A DNA stretch of 6,083 nt from Gammaproteobacteria bacterium (GTDB lineage: Bacteria > Pseudomonadota > Gammaproteobacteria > J113): contig RFJX01000041.1 of the NCBI GenBank assembly GCA_003694425.1, positions 1 through 6,083 of the forward strand, given 5' to 3'. The position numbers and the translations under genes are program-made. Below are positions 5,572 to 6,083 of the stretch, piece after piece. Position 1 is the stretch's first letter. Every line of letters begins with the position of its first letter. The notes beneath the pieces are model-generated. The model saw only the letters and a list, made by a program, of their open reading frames with translations, ran no database searches and was not told the origin of the DNA.

Positions 5572-6083
5572 ACAGCGTCTCCGACAGCTTCCGCCAGGCG
5601 CTGGAGCTCCTGCTGGCCGCCGATCCGGAGCTCTGGGGGATCATCGGCGTATCCTTCAGCGTCTCCCTCCGGGCGATCCTCATCGCCGCGCCGCCCGCCC
5701 TGTTGCTGGCCTTCCTCCTCGCCTACCACCGCTTCCCCGGACAGCGCCTCCTGCTGGCGACGGTCAACGCCCTGCTGGCGGTCCCGGCGGTGGTGGTCGG
5801 CCTGACCGTCTACATGCTGCTTACCCGCACCGGCCCCTTCGGGGAACTGCGCCTGCTCTTCACCCAGAGCGCCATGGTGATCGGGCAGATACTGCTCAGC
5901 CTGCCGATCCTCGTGGCCTTTTCCCACGCCGCCTTCCAGGCGGTCGACCGGCGCGCCTGGGAGACCGCGATCACCCTCGGAGCCCCCCCGTGGCGGGCCA
6001 TGCTCACGGTGATGAACGAGGTGCGTCACGGCCTCATGGCCGCCTGCATCGCCGCCTTCGGCCGGATCATCGCCGAGGTGGGC
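5568..6083 (+). CDS. tupB: Tungstate-type ABC transporter permease TupB, cut by window edge
   Basis: The first 172 residues of a binding-protein-dependent ABC permease most like TupB, the membrane subunit of tungstate importers (usual length about 230), so roughly the last quarter is missing. Features are the N-terminal FRQALELLLAADPELWGI (8-25), hydrophobic helices at about 26-52, 63-85 and 101-120, NALLAVPAVVVGLTVY with TRTGPFGELRLLFT (67-99), GQILLSLPI (106-114), the cytoplasmic EAA-type loop WETAITLGAPPWRAML (131-146) that docks on the ATPase, and FGRIIAEVG (164-172). The only plausible start is TTG at 5568, overlapping the fdhD stop as TTGA, with GGAGAG at 5551-5556 (11 bases upstream); no in-frame ATG lies nearby. 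The ATPase (TupC) and binding protein (TupA) would be expected nearby but are outside the window. Molybdate or another oxyanion is possible; tungstate is inferred from resemblance to TupB rather than ModB. Confidence 0.87.
   Translation, partial: MNSVSDSFRQALELLLAADPELWGIIGVSFSVSLRAILIAAPPALLLAFLLAYHRFPGQRLLLATVNALLAVPAVVVGLTVYMLLTRTGPFGELRLLFTQSAMVIGQILLSLPILVAFSHAAFQAVDRRAWETAITLGAPPWRAMLTVMNEVRHGLMAACIAAFGRIIAEVG

Overview
This is a dense, GC-rich (roughly two-thirds G+C) stretch of a Gram-negative, probably gammaproteobacterial, chromosome. An AmpG-type muropeptide permease implies peptidoglycan recycling across an inner membrane, and the MoaA has the sequence style seen in pseudomonads and relatives (YCMAE...MTFLPR near the N-terminus, NFCHxCNRVRLT near the C-terminus). 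The genus cannot be fixed from the sequence alone. No rRNA, tRNA, CRISPR array, insertion sequence or phage signature is visible, and all six genes are intact or cut only by the window edge.

Layout. (1) Positions 1-1173, minus strand: ampG, with its 3' end beyond the left edge. (2) Positions 1174-1277: a divergent intergenic region carrying a striking G-rich tract. (3) Positions 1278-1757, plus strand: a small stand-alone CYTH domain protein, probably an inorganic triphosphatase. (4) A strong hairpin at 1769-1797 lies between convergent genes. (5) Positions 1807-3525, minus strand: a 572-residue OFA-family (oxalate/formate antiporter family) major facilitator with two extra hydrophilic loops. 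(6) Positions 3526-3731: a 206-bp divergent control region with several palindromes and candidate promoters in both directions. (7) Positions 3732-6083, plus strand: moaA, fdhD and a tungstate-type ABC permease (tupB) packed with a 4-nt gap and a TTGA stop/start overlap, so almost certainly one operon that continues off the right edge.

How the genes work together. The right half reads as a maturation module for a molybdenum or tungsten enzyme, most likely a formate dehydrogenase. TupB would form the membrane channel of an oxyanion (tungstate) importer, MoaA would start synthesis of the pterin cofactor that holds the metal, and FdhD would pass sulfur to the cofactor for formate dehydrogenase. 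The divergent OFA transporter could move formate or another small carboxylate for the same pathway, but that is inference from position and family. The left half (ampG, CYTH) has no evident link to it.

The points most worth a second look are the FdhD, where the usual CxxC sulfur-transfer motif reads CxxG while an additional CxxC appears about 50 residues later; the metal-uptake/cofactor operon itself; the palindrome-rich control region; and the paired loop insertions in the OFA transporter.
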